A stretch of DNA of 64,000 bases, from the NCBI GenBank assembly GCA_026120185.1, contig JANUWF010002278.1:93501-157500 (forward strand), in the 5' to 3' direction. Below the pieces are notes generated by a model. The model worked only from the letters and a program-made list of their open reading frames with translations. It was not told the DNA's origin and ran no database searches. This DNA is from Voacanga thouarsii (lineage: Eukaryota > Streptophyta > Magnoliopsida > Gentianales > Apocynaceae). Shown piece after piece: positions 23,592 through 35,513 of this stretch (positions are counted from its first letter, which is position 1; each line of letters opens with the position of its first letter). A program made the position numbers and the translations under genes.

Positions 23592-23605
23592 TATTCCCTC
23601 ACACT
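23592..23605 (-). other. polypurine-like tract before the 3' LTR
   Basis: The minus strand reads AAGTGTGAGGGAATA immediately before TGATAGG. It matches GTGTGGGGGAAT at the same place in the element at 4999-14867. Confidence 0.65.
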
Positions 23606-25437
23606 TAGCTCTTTGCTTGTCCTTAAGCAAAGTATTAAGAACAAGTAGGAAAACACAAGGTTTCATCAAATCACTCAATCAATTTCAAAACAATATCTCT
23701 AATGCTTTCTTCATTCAAGAACATAAAACACATGCTACTACATCTTTCGCGGCAAATGCAAGACCTGTGTAAGTGATAAATGACTTAGTAGAACCATCTC
23801 AAGAGTTCACAATATTCTCAAACCGTTGGAAAGAATTTAGCTCAAAAAGAATATACATTCCATAGGCTTACCTTTCATACACTTTCTCCACTAATTCGAG
23901 ACATATCATGATTCTACTTAGATTAAGTCGGATTTTCAAGCTTGTAATGTAAGGCTAAAAGCTTGTAATGTAGCTTATCAAACGAAGGATATAAGAGAAT
24001 CAAATATCCAAGAAGCTGAGAGTTCACAAAAAAAGGGTAAACAAATGAATCAATAATTTCCAACCCTTCTTGCTCTTCTATTCTAGAAATCAATCAAACC
24101 ATAACCTTATTCAACAATTACAACTCCACTCAATTACAACTCTTCTCTATTTTTTTTTCCCACAAGATCACTCAAATTTTCAGCAATGGTGTTAAGTACT
24201 TTATATGAACTGAACTTTTACAGCTCAATCACCATCCCTTTTGTGATCTTTCTTTTCTTTTTCTTTCAAAAAAGTTTTCTCTTGTCTTTCTTTTCTCTTT
24301 TTTTCACTCTTACTGCTGCTTTTCTTTTCTTTCTCAATTTCTTTCTTTCCATCTTTTCTAGCAACTATTTCTTTTCTTCTCTTGTTTTCAATCTCTCTTT
24401 TCTTTTTCTTCTCTTTCTTTGCTTTCTTTTTTTTTTTTTTTCTCTCTTTCCAACTCAATTCACTATTGATACATGACTGAAAGTAACAAGTCATGATCTT
24501 TTTCAAGTATTCTTCCTCAACATTCTCTTACATATACTTTCATCCATCAAGAGTATAAAGATTTGGAAAATTATTCAAACTCTCAGAGACAAGCAATGGA
24601 CAAAGTATGATAATGGGTTTTAAAGAAAGAAAACAACAATTTAGGCTCAAAATAGGCACTAGGGATAATAAAATAATAGGTAGGCTTGAAAAGCTCAAAC
24701 TATCCAAAGAAGGCCTATTACCGTCATCCCTAAGTTAAATCATGATTATCTTTCTTATTTCACCTCGAGAGGTATTTAAGTAAGTTCTAGAATGCTCCAT
24801 GAATTTTAGTAGAAAAATAGGTTTAAGAATAATGCAAAGCATTTGATCAAGAACTACTTCATCTAAGTGAGTGCAAAAAGTCATGCATAAGCCATAAATA
24901 ATCTTGAACACATGCTCTATAATCCATCATAAAGACATGCATTAAAAATATAGCTTGAAATCTCAATGAAAGTTAGAAAAATTTTGTAAAATTTTCGCTC
25001 AAAATTCTTTTTTTTTTTTTTCCCAAGAAGGCTAAGGTATATGTATAGAAGACTTATCAATCAAATCACTCCCCCACACTTAAACTGGACATTGTCCTCA
25101 GTGGCCAAATAAATATAACAAGGAATAAACCATACCATGGGACCAAAAATATAAAGGAGAAGAGATAAGAAAAATAAACTTCCATTCATTAGGCATTGTG
25201 TTGTACAAGAGTTGAATGCTTGAAGAATGAGGCATTGGCAAAGTACCTAAAAAAAGGAAAATACAAAAGAGCACACCAAATTATAAAAACTAGAAAAGAA
25301 AATAAATCAAAAACAAAAGAAAGATAATAGTACAAACAAAGGAAGAAAGCAAAAACCACAGAAAAGAAAAAGAAAGAAAAAAAAACATTAAGAGAGAAAG
25401 GAAAAACAAGAGTGATCAAGAAAATATAGACAATCAT
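23606..25437 (-). other. noncoding 3' internal region with purine-rich tract
   Basis: There is no gene. It contains a purine-rich run on the minus strand (about 24225-24470), and CACTTAAACTGGACATTGTCC near 25077, whose complement carries the AAGTGTGGGGGAGTG motif (25070-25083). Short frames here, such as the lysine-rich one at 24225-24506, come from low complexity. Confidence 0.65.
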
Positions 25438-25439
25438 CG

Positions 25440-26629
25440 TTAGTCCTCCTCATCATCATCAGCTAATGTAGAAGCCCCCTCACCACTATGTGGTCTATAA
25501 GACTGTTGCCTCAATTCGGCCAATTGTTGCTCCATAGTAGCTTGCCGTATTGCCATGTCATCTATAGTACCCTGCAAGAGTAGGAGCACCTCCATTTGTT
25601 GGTCTAGTCGTTCGACTACAGTCGACTCGAAGTCAGTCCGAGATTGGGACTGAGAACTGCTAGCTTGGGCACGTGCCGGTGGTGGTGGTTGTTCCTCCTC
25701 CAATGTGGGTGGCCTTACCTGTCCTGGATGTCTGACCTCGAAGGGAGTTAGCCACTTCTTCAACTCCTGGCTGTACTTGTACCCACAACTCATAAGAGTT
25801 TGCTCAGTCACCATATCGTGCTCAGTAGTAGCCTTCATCAGTTCTCTCTCAAGACTAACACCAAAGTCTTTCAGAATTTTTATTATAACCAAAGGGAAAA
25901 CGAAGGCTTTTGTGGAGAGACGGTGATGAACAACATACCTAATGGATTTGATTATCAAAGGTGCAATAGGGATAGGTAGTGTGTTCATCATCCTAAGCAG
26001 AATATAAGTGTCAATAAGTCTAGTCTCATTGAAACCACTAGCACGGAGTACAACATTGAACCCAAACATATAGACTAGAGCTCTAAAGTTGGTGGCCAGA
26101 TCATTGTTTGAATAGAAACTATTAGCTTGAAAGGCATTATGCTTATATAATCCTAATGTGGTTCTAGTACCGTTAGAATCCCAATTCAGGTAAACAAGAA
26201 TCTTTTGATTATTCACATCTATCCCTTGCCAAGTATCATCATCAAAGACCTAGAGGAGATTAGCTAATTGATTTTGGGTGATGACAATGGGGATTCCTTT
26301 CACTCTCGTTATGGGGAAGGTGTTTATTGCCCTTATCAATCATATTAGCATAAAATTCCTTGATGAGCACGGGATAATACTTCCCTTTCAGTTGTACAAT
26401 CGAATCCCATCCTAGCCTTCTAAACATCATGCCTAATTTGAGTGCACGGTCTAAGATGGGTGAGAAAGTATGCTCGACAATGATTTTGTTAGATGCTTTC
26501 CTATTGTACCATTCTTCACAAGATGTATCAATTAACTCAGTAGGTCTAAGGGACAAAGGATCAATGGATGACAAGGTTGAGGAAGAGGAAGCTCTCGCCT
26601 TTTAGAAGAATGGCCCCTTGCTCTAGACA
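25440..26629 (-). pseudogene. Athila accessory ORF (putative plant transposon protein domain type), broken
   Basis: The reading frame starts about 26629 (MSRARG), shifts frame in the AAAAGG run, and then reads clearly from 26574. The conserved core has GMMFRRLGWDS and VLIKEFYANM, the pattern of a plant-transposon accessory domain (I think PF20167). A frameshift near 26335 and a TAG near 26246 break it before the long C-terminal part (26216-25440, 258 residues), which has a hydrophobic helical region, a proline and glutamine/serine linker, a coiled-coil-like segment (VVERLDQQMEVLLLLQGT) and an acidic end (DDDEED). The gypsy env-like position is where this ORF sits in Athila. The same FYAN core is found in the SIRE env-like ORF near 46300. 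Confidence 0.72.
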
Positions 26630-26639
26630 TGTTCAAGTA

Positions 26640-27347
26640 AGGAGCGGTAAAAATAGGAAGAGAGAACAATTGAGCTCCAAGACTTAAAATAGGGCTACTA
26701 CCCATTCAAAGACACTCCTCAAATCTTACTCAACCCTCAACCAATCTCACAATGCATAGAACCCAAACTCCGTCAATATATAGCACCCTCCAACAAACAA
26801 TTCAATCAATCACCTCCAATCAATACAACACAACCTTTGTGCTCTTGTATACATGGGCAAGCAAAAGATGTAAGCTTTGTGCACAAATCTAAACTCCTTA
26901 CTTGTGTATGGAATGTGATGTTATTGTGCAAAAATGGACGAATTTGAGGATTTTGATATGTAAGATCAATAAAACAGAGGTAAATAGATGTTATAGAAGT
27001 GTTTAGAAGGTGAAAAATCAAATTTTGGGAAGGGGGATGTGAAGCCGGTGCGGGTTTTAGAGAATTTGAGAGGGAGAATGGAGATTTTGTAGAAAAAGTG
27101 GCTAAAATGGCCCTTAAGAGTGCGCCTACCCAACAGGAACTGGCGCAGGTCCGGGCTCTTGGAGCCAGCGCCAGTTCTCGCTTGGTTCTGTCCGGTTCTC
27201 CAATTTTTTTTTTTTTTGGATAAAAAATGCAAAAAACACAAAATGCTGAATAATGCACTCTAATTAATGAAAAACAATCAATCAAAATGACAAGAATAAA
27301 AATTACCTCAATCACAAAAACTAAAAGTAAAGTAAAGTAAAGAGGCT
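26640..27347 (-). other. spacer between gag and accessory ORF, replaces pol
   Basis: About 0.7 kb without a gene. Bases 27115-27200 resemble the GC-rich LTR segment (GGCTCTTGGAGCCAGCGCC, GGTTCTCCAATTTTT) found at 23180-23230 and 30100-30150, so LTR-like DNA lies where pol should be. A frame of 189 codons here is not conserved and I do not call it. Confidence 0.55.
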
Positions 27348-28724
27348 TCAATGTTTCCCATGGCTGTGATCCCATGGATTTTCCTTCGTGTTTCCTGGCA
27401 ATATCTCAGCTTGACAATCTCCCAGTAGTTTAGCTAACTGATCAATTTGGTTTCCCAAGTTGCGCATGGAGGCCTCTAGGTTCCGAGTTGTAACATCGAC
27501 CCCTTGGAACTTAGTCTCCGTTGTACTTACCAATTGGCCAATCAATTCTTCCAATGGTGGCTTTGAAGGTGCTACAGTGTTGGTCAGGGGGTTTTGGTTC
27601 TTTTGATTTTCTCCAAAATTGAAAAAACCCTACCTAGGTTGATTCCCATTACTCCAAGAGAAATTAGGGTGATTTCTCCAACAAGGATTATAGGTAGAGC
27701 TATAAGGATTGTTACCTGGCCAGACATTACCTGCGAAGGCTGCTTGCTCCGTTGTTTATTGGAGTGACCCCATATTTTGGCATTTATGATTGGGGTGTCC
27801 TTCTCCACAGAAATCACAATTTACGTTTAAAATCTGGCCTTGAGGCATCACCATCTGTTCCATCTTTTGGGTTAAGGTGTCCACCTTAGCTTCTAATGCT
27901 GCCACAATATCCACTTTGTGCACTCCTTGCGCACGAGCTCTAGACCTTGCACTTCCCCAAGAATAGTTATTAGAAGTCAAATTTTCAATAAGCTCAAATA
28001 CCTGTTCCGGGGTCTTATGATTGATGGAACCTCCCACAAAAGAGTCTACCACTTACCGTGTTGCGAACGTGAGGCCATTTAAAAAGGTAAGCATCTGCAT
28101 TCGCAACTCAAATCCGTGGTATGGGCATTTTCTTAACATCTCCTTAAATCTCTCCCAACTTTCATATAAGGGCTCAGAATCTAATTGTTGGAAGGCAAAG
28201 ATTTCGTTCCTAAGTTTGGCTGTCCTGGCTGGAGAAAAATATTTGGCCAAAAATTTTTCAATTAGGGCATTCCAAGTAGTGATGGAACCTGTAGGTAAAG
28301 ACTTCAACCAAGATTTAGCTCTATCTCTCAAAGAAAAACGGAAAAGTCTTAACTTTATGGCATCCTTAGAAACACTATTCATTTTAAAAGTATCACAAAT
28401 CTTAAGAAAACTAGCTATGTGAGCATTGGGATCTTTTTCAGGTAGCCCGTCGAATTGAACTATATTTTGCACCATTAGGATAATGTTGGGCTTTATTTCG
28501 AAATTGTTTGCATTTACCCTAGGCCTAGTGATACTCGAGCCTGTGCTCAAGATTGCAGGTTTCACAAAGTCATCAATAACCCTCATATGATTCCCAGCAT
28601 TGTTGTTTTGAGCACCATTCATTTCGATGATCAAGTTCCTTTGAATTGTCCGGCGAATTTTTGACAATGTCCTTTCGATTTCAGGGTCAAAATCGACTAT
28701 CTCACCTTCAGATTTTCGGGTCAT
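27348..28724 (-). pseudogene. Athila-type gag with three in-frame stops
   Basis: Gag is the capsid/nucleocapsid protein that packages element RNA. One frame runs from MTRKSEGEIVDFDPEIE at 28724 to a stop at 27348. The retrotransposon gag core (about residues 85-200) has FLKICDTFKMNSVSKDA, WNALIEKFLAKYF and YESWERFKEMLRKCPYHG. A CCHC-like knuckle CDFCGEGHPNHKC follows, then the typical NPCWRNHPNFSWSN tail and a helical end (ASMRNLGNQIDQLAKLL). Stops interrupt it near 28053, 27757 and 27634, yet the frame is otherwise unbroken. Usually the Athila frame would go on into protease after this tail; here it ends in HSHGKH and a stop. Confidence 0.88.
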
Positions 28725-28990
28725 GTACTAAGGATAACACCTAAGAAAACGAGAAGCAAGTTAGATAACAGAATTAATGATTAAAACAAAATTAGAAGGT
28801 TACAAAGTTACTACACCAAACATAGTCAACGTTAGTAGGTTAGGTTAGGTTACAAGGGTGTACAAGAATAGATGAAATACAAAAGATAGCACATTTTTGC
28901 GAAAAGAACAATTATACATAATTTACATATTTAGGTATTTACATATTTACATGGTTAAATCAACAAAATCCAAGTTTTCATGATATTATT

Positions 28991-29007
28991 CCTCGGCAAT
29001 GGCGCCA
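28991..29007 (-). other. primer binding site, tRNA-Asp
   Basis: The minus strand reads TGGCGCCATTGCCGAGG six bases after the LTR end. It has two mismatches to the complement of plant tRNA-Asp and marks the LTR at 29014-30514 as the 5' LTR. Confidence 0.88.
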
Positions 29008-29013
29008 AAAACT

Positions 29014-30514
29014 TGATGCGTATGGATTTGGGTATAAAAATCATATAAAAACTAAGTGCATTCCCAATCAAGTTTACATTAAAACGTTAACCCCAAATTA
29101 CACATATGAGCAAGCGTACTCATCATTAACATAGCATAGGGTTTAAACGAGTGTCGATCCTCCATGAACAAGTATACATTAATCACTTTTCTTTCATTGT
29201 TTAACCGACTCAATAAAGTTAAAATGAAATAAAAAAGGAAATAAAATAAAATAAAGGAAAATAAAAGAATATATACATGTCAAGGATGGAGAAGTATGCA
29301 ACTCAAACCATTATTTTGACAATCATGATCTTAAAGTACCCAATCATTATCAGAACTAATTATTTCCTTGGCATAATGAATGATTATGATAGACTCAATT
29401 CTTTTTCAATCCATGAAATCACTATCTCTTAGAAAAATTAGCATCACATATTTTGTTTCAACCAATTTACCCAAAAGATGCATTAAACACAATCCTTGAT
29501 TAAATTTCCATAGTCTGGCAAACTTAAAACATGAAATTAACCAATGAATTCATATTCTGGCAGACATCAATCAACCTTTAATTACCTAGTTCTTTGCAAT
29601 TAACCTCTTTTTCAAGCAAGTTAAGAGACAACAAATATGAAATTAACAAATTGAAACCACCATCAACCTCTTTTTCAAGCAAGTTAATGGGAAGAAACAA
29701 TCAATTAATCAAAAGATCAAATAACTCTAAAAATCATGACTATCTAAAATAATGTCGAATTACAATAAAACAATTAACATATCATTGTTCAAGAAAAAGA
29801 AAACAAAGTAAAAGAAAGTACTCATAGACAAGTCTCATTCTTCTTCATTTGAAGACCTTCTTGTACAACCCTCCTTGAATTGAAGAATTCTTCTTTTGAT
29901 TGAGTGATATTCTGTGATGATCAATGAATTCTCTCCCCCTTCCTTTGTGTTTTCCATCTATTTATAGGCTTAGGAAGTGCCTAAACTCGTAGGTGCAATG
30001 TTCTTGGCCGAATAGAAGTTGGAAGATACTAAAACTCCACAGATTACCAAAAACTGCGTAGAAAAATCAAAACACTGCCTTAACTTCAGGGTATGACCGG
30101 TGCCGCCTTGGTTCTCAGAGCTGGTGCCAGTTGTGTTCTGTTTCTCCAATTTTACGTTAATTTTTCCTTGAATTCCGCACAATATATTCCAGAATGCAGC
30201 CGGCGCTGCCTTGGCTACTGGAGCCGGTGTCGGTTCCACTCTGTTCCGTCCTATTTCACCAAATTTTTGTCACCTTGAAGTTCGTGCAACCAGTGCATGG
30301 CCGGCGCCGGTTCCAGTGCCCTAGTCGGCGCCGTCTCTAATTTATTTTGCTATGTTTTTGCTTCGTTTTGCCCCAAAAATCTGAAATAATGAACAAAATA
30401 CTTTTCCAAGGGTAAAATCTCAAATATGAAGGAATATGGCTATTTATTAAACAAAATGTATCGCAAAAGAGCCTCAAATAACTAGGGAAAATATGACCAA
30501 TTCAGCCCCTATCA
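29014..30514 (-). repeat. 5' LTR of the nested Athila-like element
   Basis: On the minus strand it begins TGATAGGGGCTGAATTGG and ends ATACGCATCA next to the primer site. A TATAAATAG box lies near 29958-29966, and the GC-rich repeated segment at 30090-30330. Confidence 0.92.
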
Positions 30515-31422
30515 AATCTTGAAAACAAGAATTTGCAATCGGATAAAAAACCAGAATTTTCCTTGAAGTCTCAAGAACATCATTAAGGTAACCAAGAACA
30601 ACTTTTGTTCACCTTCTTCCCTTCAATCTTTAACATGTCATACTAATATTCTCTCTCTCTCTGTCTTTGTTTCTTGGCCGAAATGGTTGCTACAACCATG
30701 GCTGTTTTCTTTCTCCTCTATTGGACGATTGAAGCCTTCCAAGCGGTGGATCTCCTTAAATCTTCATCGAGTTAGTCATCAACCAAGTATTTTTCTTTAA
30801 CCTTCTCTTTAATTCTAAAGTCATGTCTCTTAGATGTTGATAGAAAGGGATAGAATATGATTGGGGATTGGATATATGCAAATGTATGAAGGAGTAGAGA
30901 TTGAAGCATGAGTATGATTGATCTTGATTAAGCCTTATGAAATTCCTTGTGGATCGATGCATGTTCTCCATGTCTTAAGTGAGTATGAATGTTTAAGCAT
31001 GCTAATTATTATGTCACCTTGGTGAATAGGATATTATGTTCTTATTTTCATTGAAGCCATGAGTATGATTATGCTTAGTAGAGATTTAGCCATGTGGTGG
31101 TAGGTATGGATTTAAGCCTTTATTCATGAATAGAATAGTTTGTTGTTCGATGATGAAGAATATGTTTATAATTCTTGTTAGCAATAGGAAAATTATGATC
31201 ATGACCTTGTTGACCCTAAGTTATTTTATTTAGCCATTTTTATTACATTAATTAAAATTAATACTATGTTTTCCTTTAAAGATTTCAAAAACCCTAGGAA
31301 GTGTTGGAATTGAAGTATTAAATGAAATAGTAATATTTTAGCCAAATAAATGATATCTTTTATTAAAAATAATATATAAATATTTATATATGAAAATAAT
31401 AATAAATAAAACCTTTTATATA

Positions 31423-31489
<67 letters not shown>
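31423..31489. repeat. (AAT)n microsatellite in LTR copy C
   Basis: About 22 uninterrupted AAT units. The matching position of LTR copies A and B has AT-rich DNA without this expansion. Confidence 0.92.
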
Positions 31490-33101
31490 GGTAAAATATT
31501 AATGATCTTGTAGGCCATATATTCATAAATATTATTATATTTATTTGTTATGTATTAATCAAGATTTAATAAAATTTATTTATTGTTAATTTTACTTATT
31601 ATTAATTATTTTCTATCTATTATTTATTAACTAAGAGATTAGCAATAATTTAATATTTACTTTCAAAATATTATTTAAGAATGACCATTTAATAATATCA
31701 TCTAGGACTTAGGATTCTTCATCAATTAAACCCTAGTTTATTATTTTTATTTACAACACTCAAGATTTAATATTTGAACCTATAACTTATTAGTAATTAC
31801 TTTACAAACCCTAGTTATTTTAACTTATCACTAGTTTTTTAACTTGTCAAGCTAAACTTATTTTATAAAAGCCTTTATTATCTAGACTTAAAGCTTAGGA
31901 CATTAGGGTCATGATTGTAATAAGTTGAACTAGGATTATTTATGAAAGCGAAAATGGCTTGAGTATAACCATATGGTTTGTGTTTACCCCAGGCAGGGTT
32001 AGGTCAGCTTTGGAAGATTTTGAATTTGCTCAAGCAATGGATCAGGTAAGCTCCTGCATAAACTTATTTGATGACAAAAGGTTACTATGGCAAGCCAAAT
32101 ACGAAGTGTATGAACACTCATTTTGTAAAGGCAATTAAGGACTGTTTCCTTTTATTTCGGTCAAGCAAATCATTTGCAAATTTAAAAAAGCAGTTTTGCA
32201 CAAATACTAAACTCTTTCTAAGACCTAACTTTGACAAGAATTTTAGAAACCCTTAATTGCCATTTCAAAGAAAATCATTGTGTGATCAATTTTCTCCTAA
32301 GTGAGATAATTAACGTTGAGTACTCAATAAGGGTAGGCTAGTAGTACTAGTTTTGAAGAGCAAGAGCGAGTTTTCTGGCAGGAGGCCATCTCCAAAAGAT
32401 GAACTCAACTTGAAGAAGCGACAGTACTACTTAGTCATGTCGGTCCGAGTTAGCAAGTTTCAGTCATGTGAACTGTGTGTTTTCGGAGTGACAACCGGTA
32501 AGTTTGGGTATAGAGAAGGAGGAGTATCTCACCTGGTAGGTCGTACACCTACCTTTTGTCAGTTTGCACAAAGTGTGGCATTTTGACCGTTATATGGTCA
32601 ATGGGGCCCAACGTGTGGTAACCCATTACTACCCATTTGAGTGGTTGTATTTATTGTACACATATATGGTTTGAAAAGCAAAATGCCACTCTTTATTTTT
32701 AACATTATTTAATGCTTACCAGCACTCTCTCTTATGCAATTTTTACAACTTGCATACATGATCTGTTTTACCTGAAACACTCAAAGCACACACGGGCTTA
32801 CTGAGATTTTTATCTCATCACCTTTTATATCATGTTTTCAGGTCGATCCTGCTGTGGAGATGAATAGCTAGTCTTGTTACCTATTCTTTGAAGACTTTAT
32901 GTTATTTTTCTCATGTGTTGTTTTGAAAGATGGTAGCAAACAACTTATTTTGGATTGGTTTATATATTTTTGGGTTGTAATAAGTTCAATCCTAAAGTAT
33001 TGCTTTTATTTTCTTTTGTGTAACCTAGTTATAAAAACTCCTTGTTCTTTGGATGGGACGACATCCCCGGCCTTGTTGGGCCTAGGTAGTGGGGTGTTAC
33101 A

Positions 33102-33196
33102 ATGCCTATCTTTGTAAATATGTTTGGTTTTCTGTATTTTTATAGAGATTATGCTAGATTCTATGACAAATCATATTCGATTACCTTAAATTCTGG

Positions 33197-33231
<35 letters not shown>

Positions 33232-33635
33232 CGATTTTATTAAATCTAATGACTGGATCATTAATTTGATATGCCTTCTTTTGCGAAATGGTTTGGTTTC
33301 AATCATTTTTTATAGAGATTATACTAGAGTAAGTGGCAAAACATATCAAATTACCTTTAAATTTTGTACTAATATTTTTTTTAGTGATTTTATCAAATCT
33401 AACGGATGGATCGTTAATTTGATATGCCTATCTTTTTAAATGTGTTAAGTTTCTGTATTTTTATTGAGATTATGCTAGATTTTGTGCCAAAACGTATTCG
33501 ATTACCATAAAATTTGGTCATAAATTTCATTTTAGTGATTTTATCACATCTAATGACTGGATCATTAATTTGATATGCCTATCTTTGTAAATGGGTTAGA
33601 TTTCAAGCATTTTGTCATATATATAAATATATGTT

Positions 33636-33672
<37 letters not shown>

Positions 33673-35222
33673 TTTTTCTCTAATTGATCTATACATATAT
33701 TATCATTTAATAGAAATAATGATATATTTAACATCATATACATTTTTAAAATTGTATGAATGTACAAAATAATTTATTATACTAAATAATGTTGTTTCAT
33801 AGAAATTTTAATATAATTATTATATTTTTTATAGTATTAGTGTTTTAAAAATTAAAAAACAAACAAAATATTTTTAGTGATTTTATCAAATCTAACGGTT
33901 GGATCATTAATTGGATATACCTATCTTTTTAAATATGTTAGGTTTTCAACATTTTTACAAAGATTAGGCTAGATTCTATGGCAAAACATATCTAATTACC
34001 TTTAAATTTAGTCATAATATTTTTTTCATGATTTTCTCAAATCTCACGGTTGGATCGTTAATTTGATATGCCTATCTTTCTAAATGTGTTAAGTTTCGAG
34101 CATTTTTATTGAGATTATACTAGATTTTGTGGTAAAACATATCCGATTATCTTTAAATTTAGTCACAATACTTTTTTAGAAATTTTATCACATCTAACAG
34201 TTGGATCGCTAATTTGATATGCTTATATTTCTAAATGTGTTAGGTTTTCAACATTTTTACAAAGATTAAACTAGATTCTGTGGCAAAACATATCTGATTC
34301 CTCTAAATTTTGTCATAATACTTTTTTTTAGTGATTCTATCAAATCTAATGGTTGTATCGTTAATTTGATATTCATATATTTCTAAATGTGTGAAGTTTT
34401 CAGCATTTTTATAGAGATTATGCTAGATTGTGTGAAAAACATATCTGACTACTATTAAATTTTGTCATAATACTTTTTTTAGTGATTTTATAAAATCTAA
34501 TGGTTGGATCATAAATTTGATTTGCTTATCTTTCTAAATGTGTTAGGTTTCTAGCACTTTTATTGGGATTATGCTAGATTCTGTAGTAAAACATGTCTGA
34601 TTATCCTTAAATTTGGTCATAATACATTTTTTAGTAATTTTATCAAATTTAATGGTTGGATCGTTAATTTGATGTGCCTATATTTCAAAATGTGTTGGTT
34701 TTTTTTTAGCATTTTACAAAGATTAAGCTAGATTCTATGGCAAAGTATATCTGATTACCTCTAAATTTTGTCATAATACATTTTTTAGTAATTTTATCAA
34801 ATCTAACGGTTGGATCGTTAGTTTGATATTCATATATTTCTAAATGTGTTAGGTTTTTAGTATTTTTACGAAGATTAAGCTAGATTTTGTAGCAAAACAT
34901 ATATGATTACCTTTAAATTTTGTTATAATACCTTTTTTAGTGATTTTTATAAAATTTAATGGTTAGATCGTTAATTTGATATGTCTATCTTTCTAAATGT
35001 GTTAGGTTTCAAGTATTTTTATTGAAATTATGTTTGATTTTGTGGTAAAACATGTCTGATTATCTTTAAATTTGGTCACAATACTTTTTTTAGTAATTTT
35101 ATCAACTCTAAAGGTTCGATAATTAATTTGATATGCCTATATTTCTAAATGTGTTAGGCTTTCGGCATTTTTATGGAGATTATGCAAGATTCTACGGCAA
35201 AACATATCCGATTATAGTTAAA

Positions 35223-35224
<2 letters not shown>
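33102..35224 (+). repeat. 152-bp tandem array, right part
   Basis: It continues the array of 19130-20281. The GTTAATTTGATATG-type anchor is at 33260, 33413, 33564, 33905, 34057, 34208, 34360, 34511, 34663, 34817, 34970 and 35122. Spacing is 151-154 except the step 33564-33905, where TA microsatellite and unrelated AT-rich DNA (33610-33870) were gained. With the left part there are about 20 monomers. Confidence 0.9.
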
Positions 35225-35257
<33 letters not shown>

Positions 35258-35431
35258 TAATAAGTAAATATAAATATGAATATATTAATATATGTATCTA
35301 TTAATATATATATAGACACGAACACATACATAAATAAATATGTATATTTGTTTGAATATATATATATATATATATATATGAATATGTATGTATATAGATG
35401 TGTATATAAAAATATAATATATATACATATA

Positions 35432-35469
<38 letters not shown>

Positions 35470-35473
35470 CATA

Positions 35474-35513
<40 letters not shown>

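Larger units (their letters stand above)
22055..30514 (-). mobile_element. complete Athila-like Ty3/gypsy element lacking pol (TSD AATCT)
   Basis: The 8.46-kb element has two LTRs of about 1.5 kb (22055-23591 and 29014-30514), both TGATAGGGGC...CGCATCA on the minus strand, and is flanked by AATCT at 22050-22054 and 30515-30519. In element order: 5' LTR, tRNA-Asp primer site, gag, spacer, accessory ORF, noncoding 3' region, polypurine site, 3' LTR. Protease, RT, RNase H and integrase are absent: gag ends where pol normally continues and only 0.7 kb separates it from the next ORF. It must have moved with enzymes from another element. The LTRs differ at many positions, so the insertion is not recent. 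Confidence 0.9.
20282..33101 (+). mobile_element. solo LTR, 4.3-kb gypsy family, copy C, split by an Athila-like element (TSD ATGCC)
   Basis: It starts TGTGAAACCCC at 20282 and ends GGGGTGTTACA at 33101, with the perfect 5-bp repeat ATGCC at 20277-20281 and 33102-33106. Joining the flanks restores the array word AATATGCCTATCTTTG. With the insertion 22055-30514 and one copy of its TSD removed, the LTR is about 4.36 kb, the same as copies A and B. No primer site or internal DNA follows, so it is a solo LTR. Confidence 0.92.

Noticed and set aside
24186..24506. Frames of 93-96 residues (Phe/Leu-rich on plus, Lys/Glu-rich on minus)
   Set aside because: They come from the purine/pyrimidine-rich tract of the Athila 3' region; the sister element has the tract without the frame.
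26806..27375. 189-codon minus frame with a hydrophobic start
   Set aside because: It begins inside the gag tail in another frame and covers the LTR-like spacer; no support from the relative element.
19130..35224. CRISPR-like array or centromeric satellite
   Set aside because: Monomers are contiguous without spacers, the DNA is plant, and the array is bounded by CACTA termini; a centromeric role cannot be claimed from one 20-copy array.
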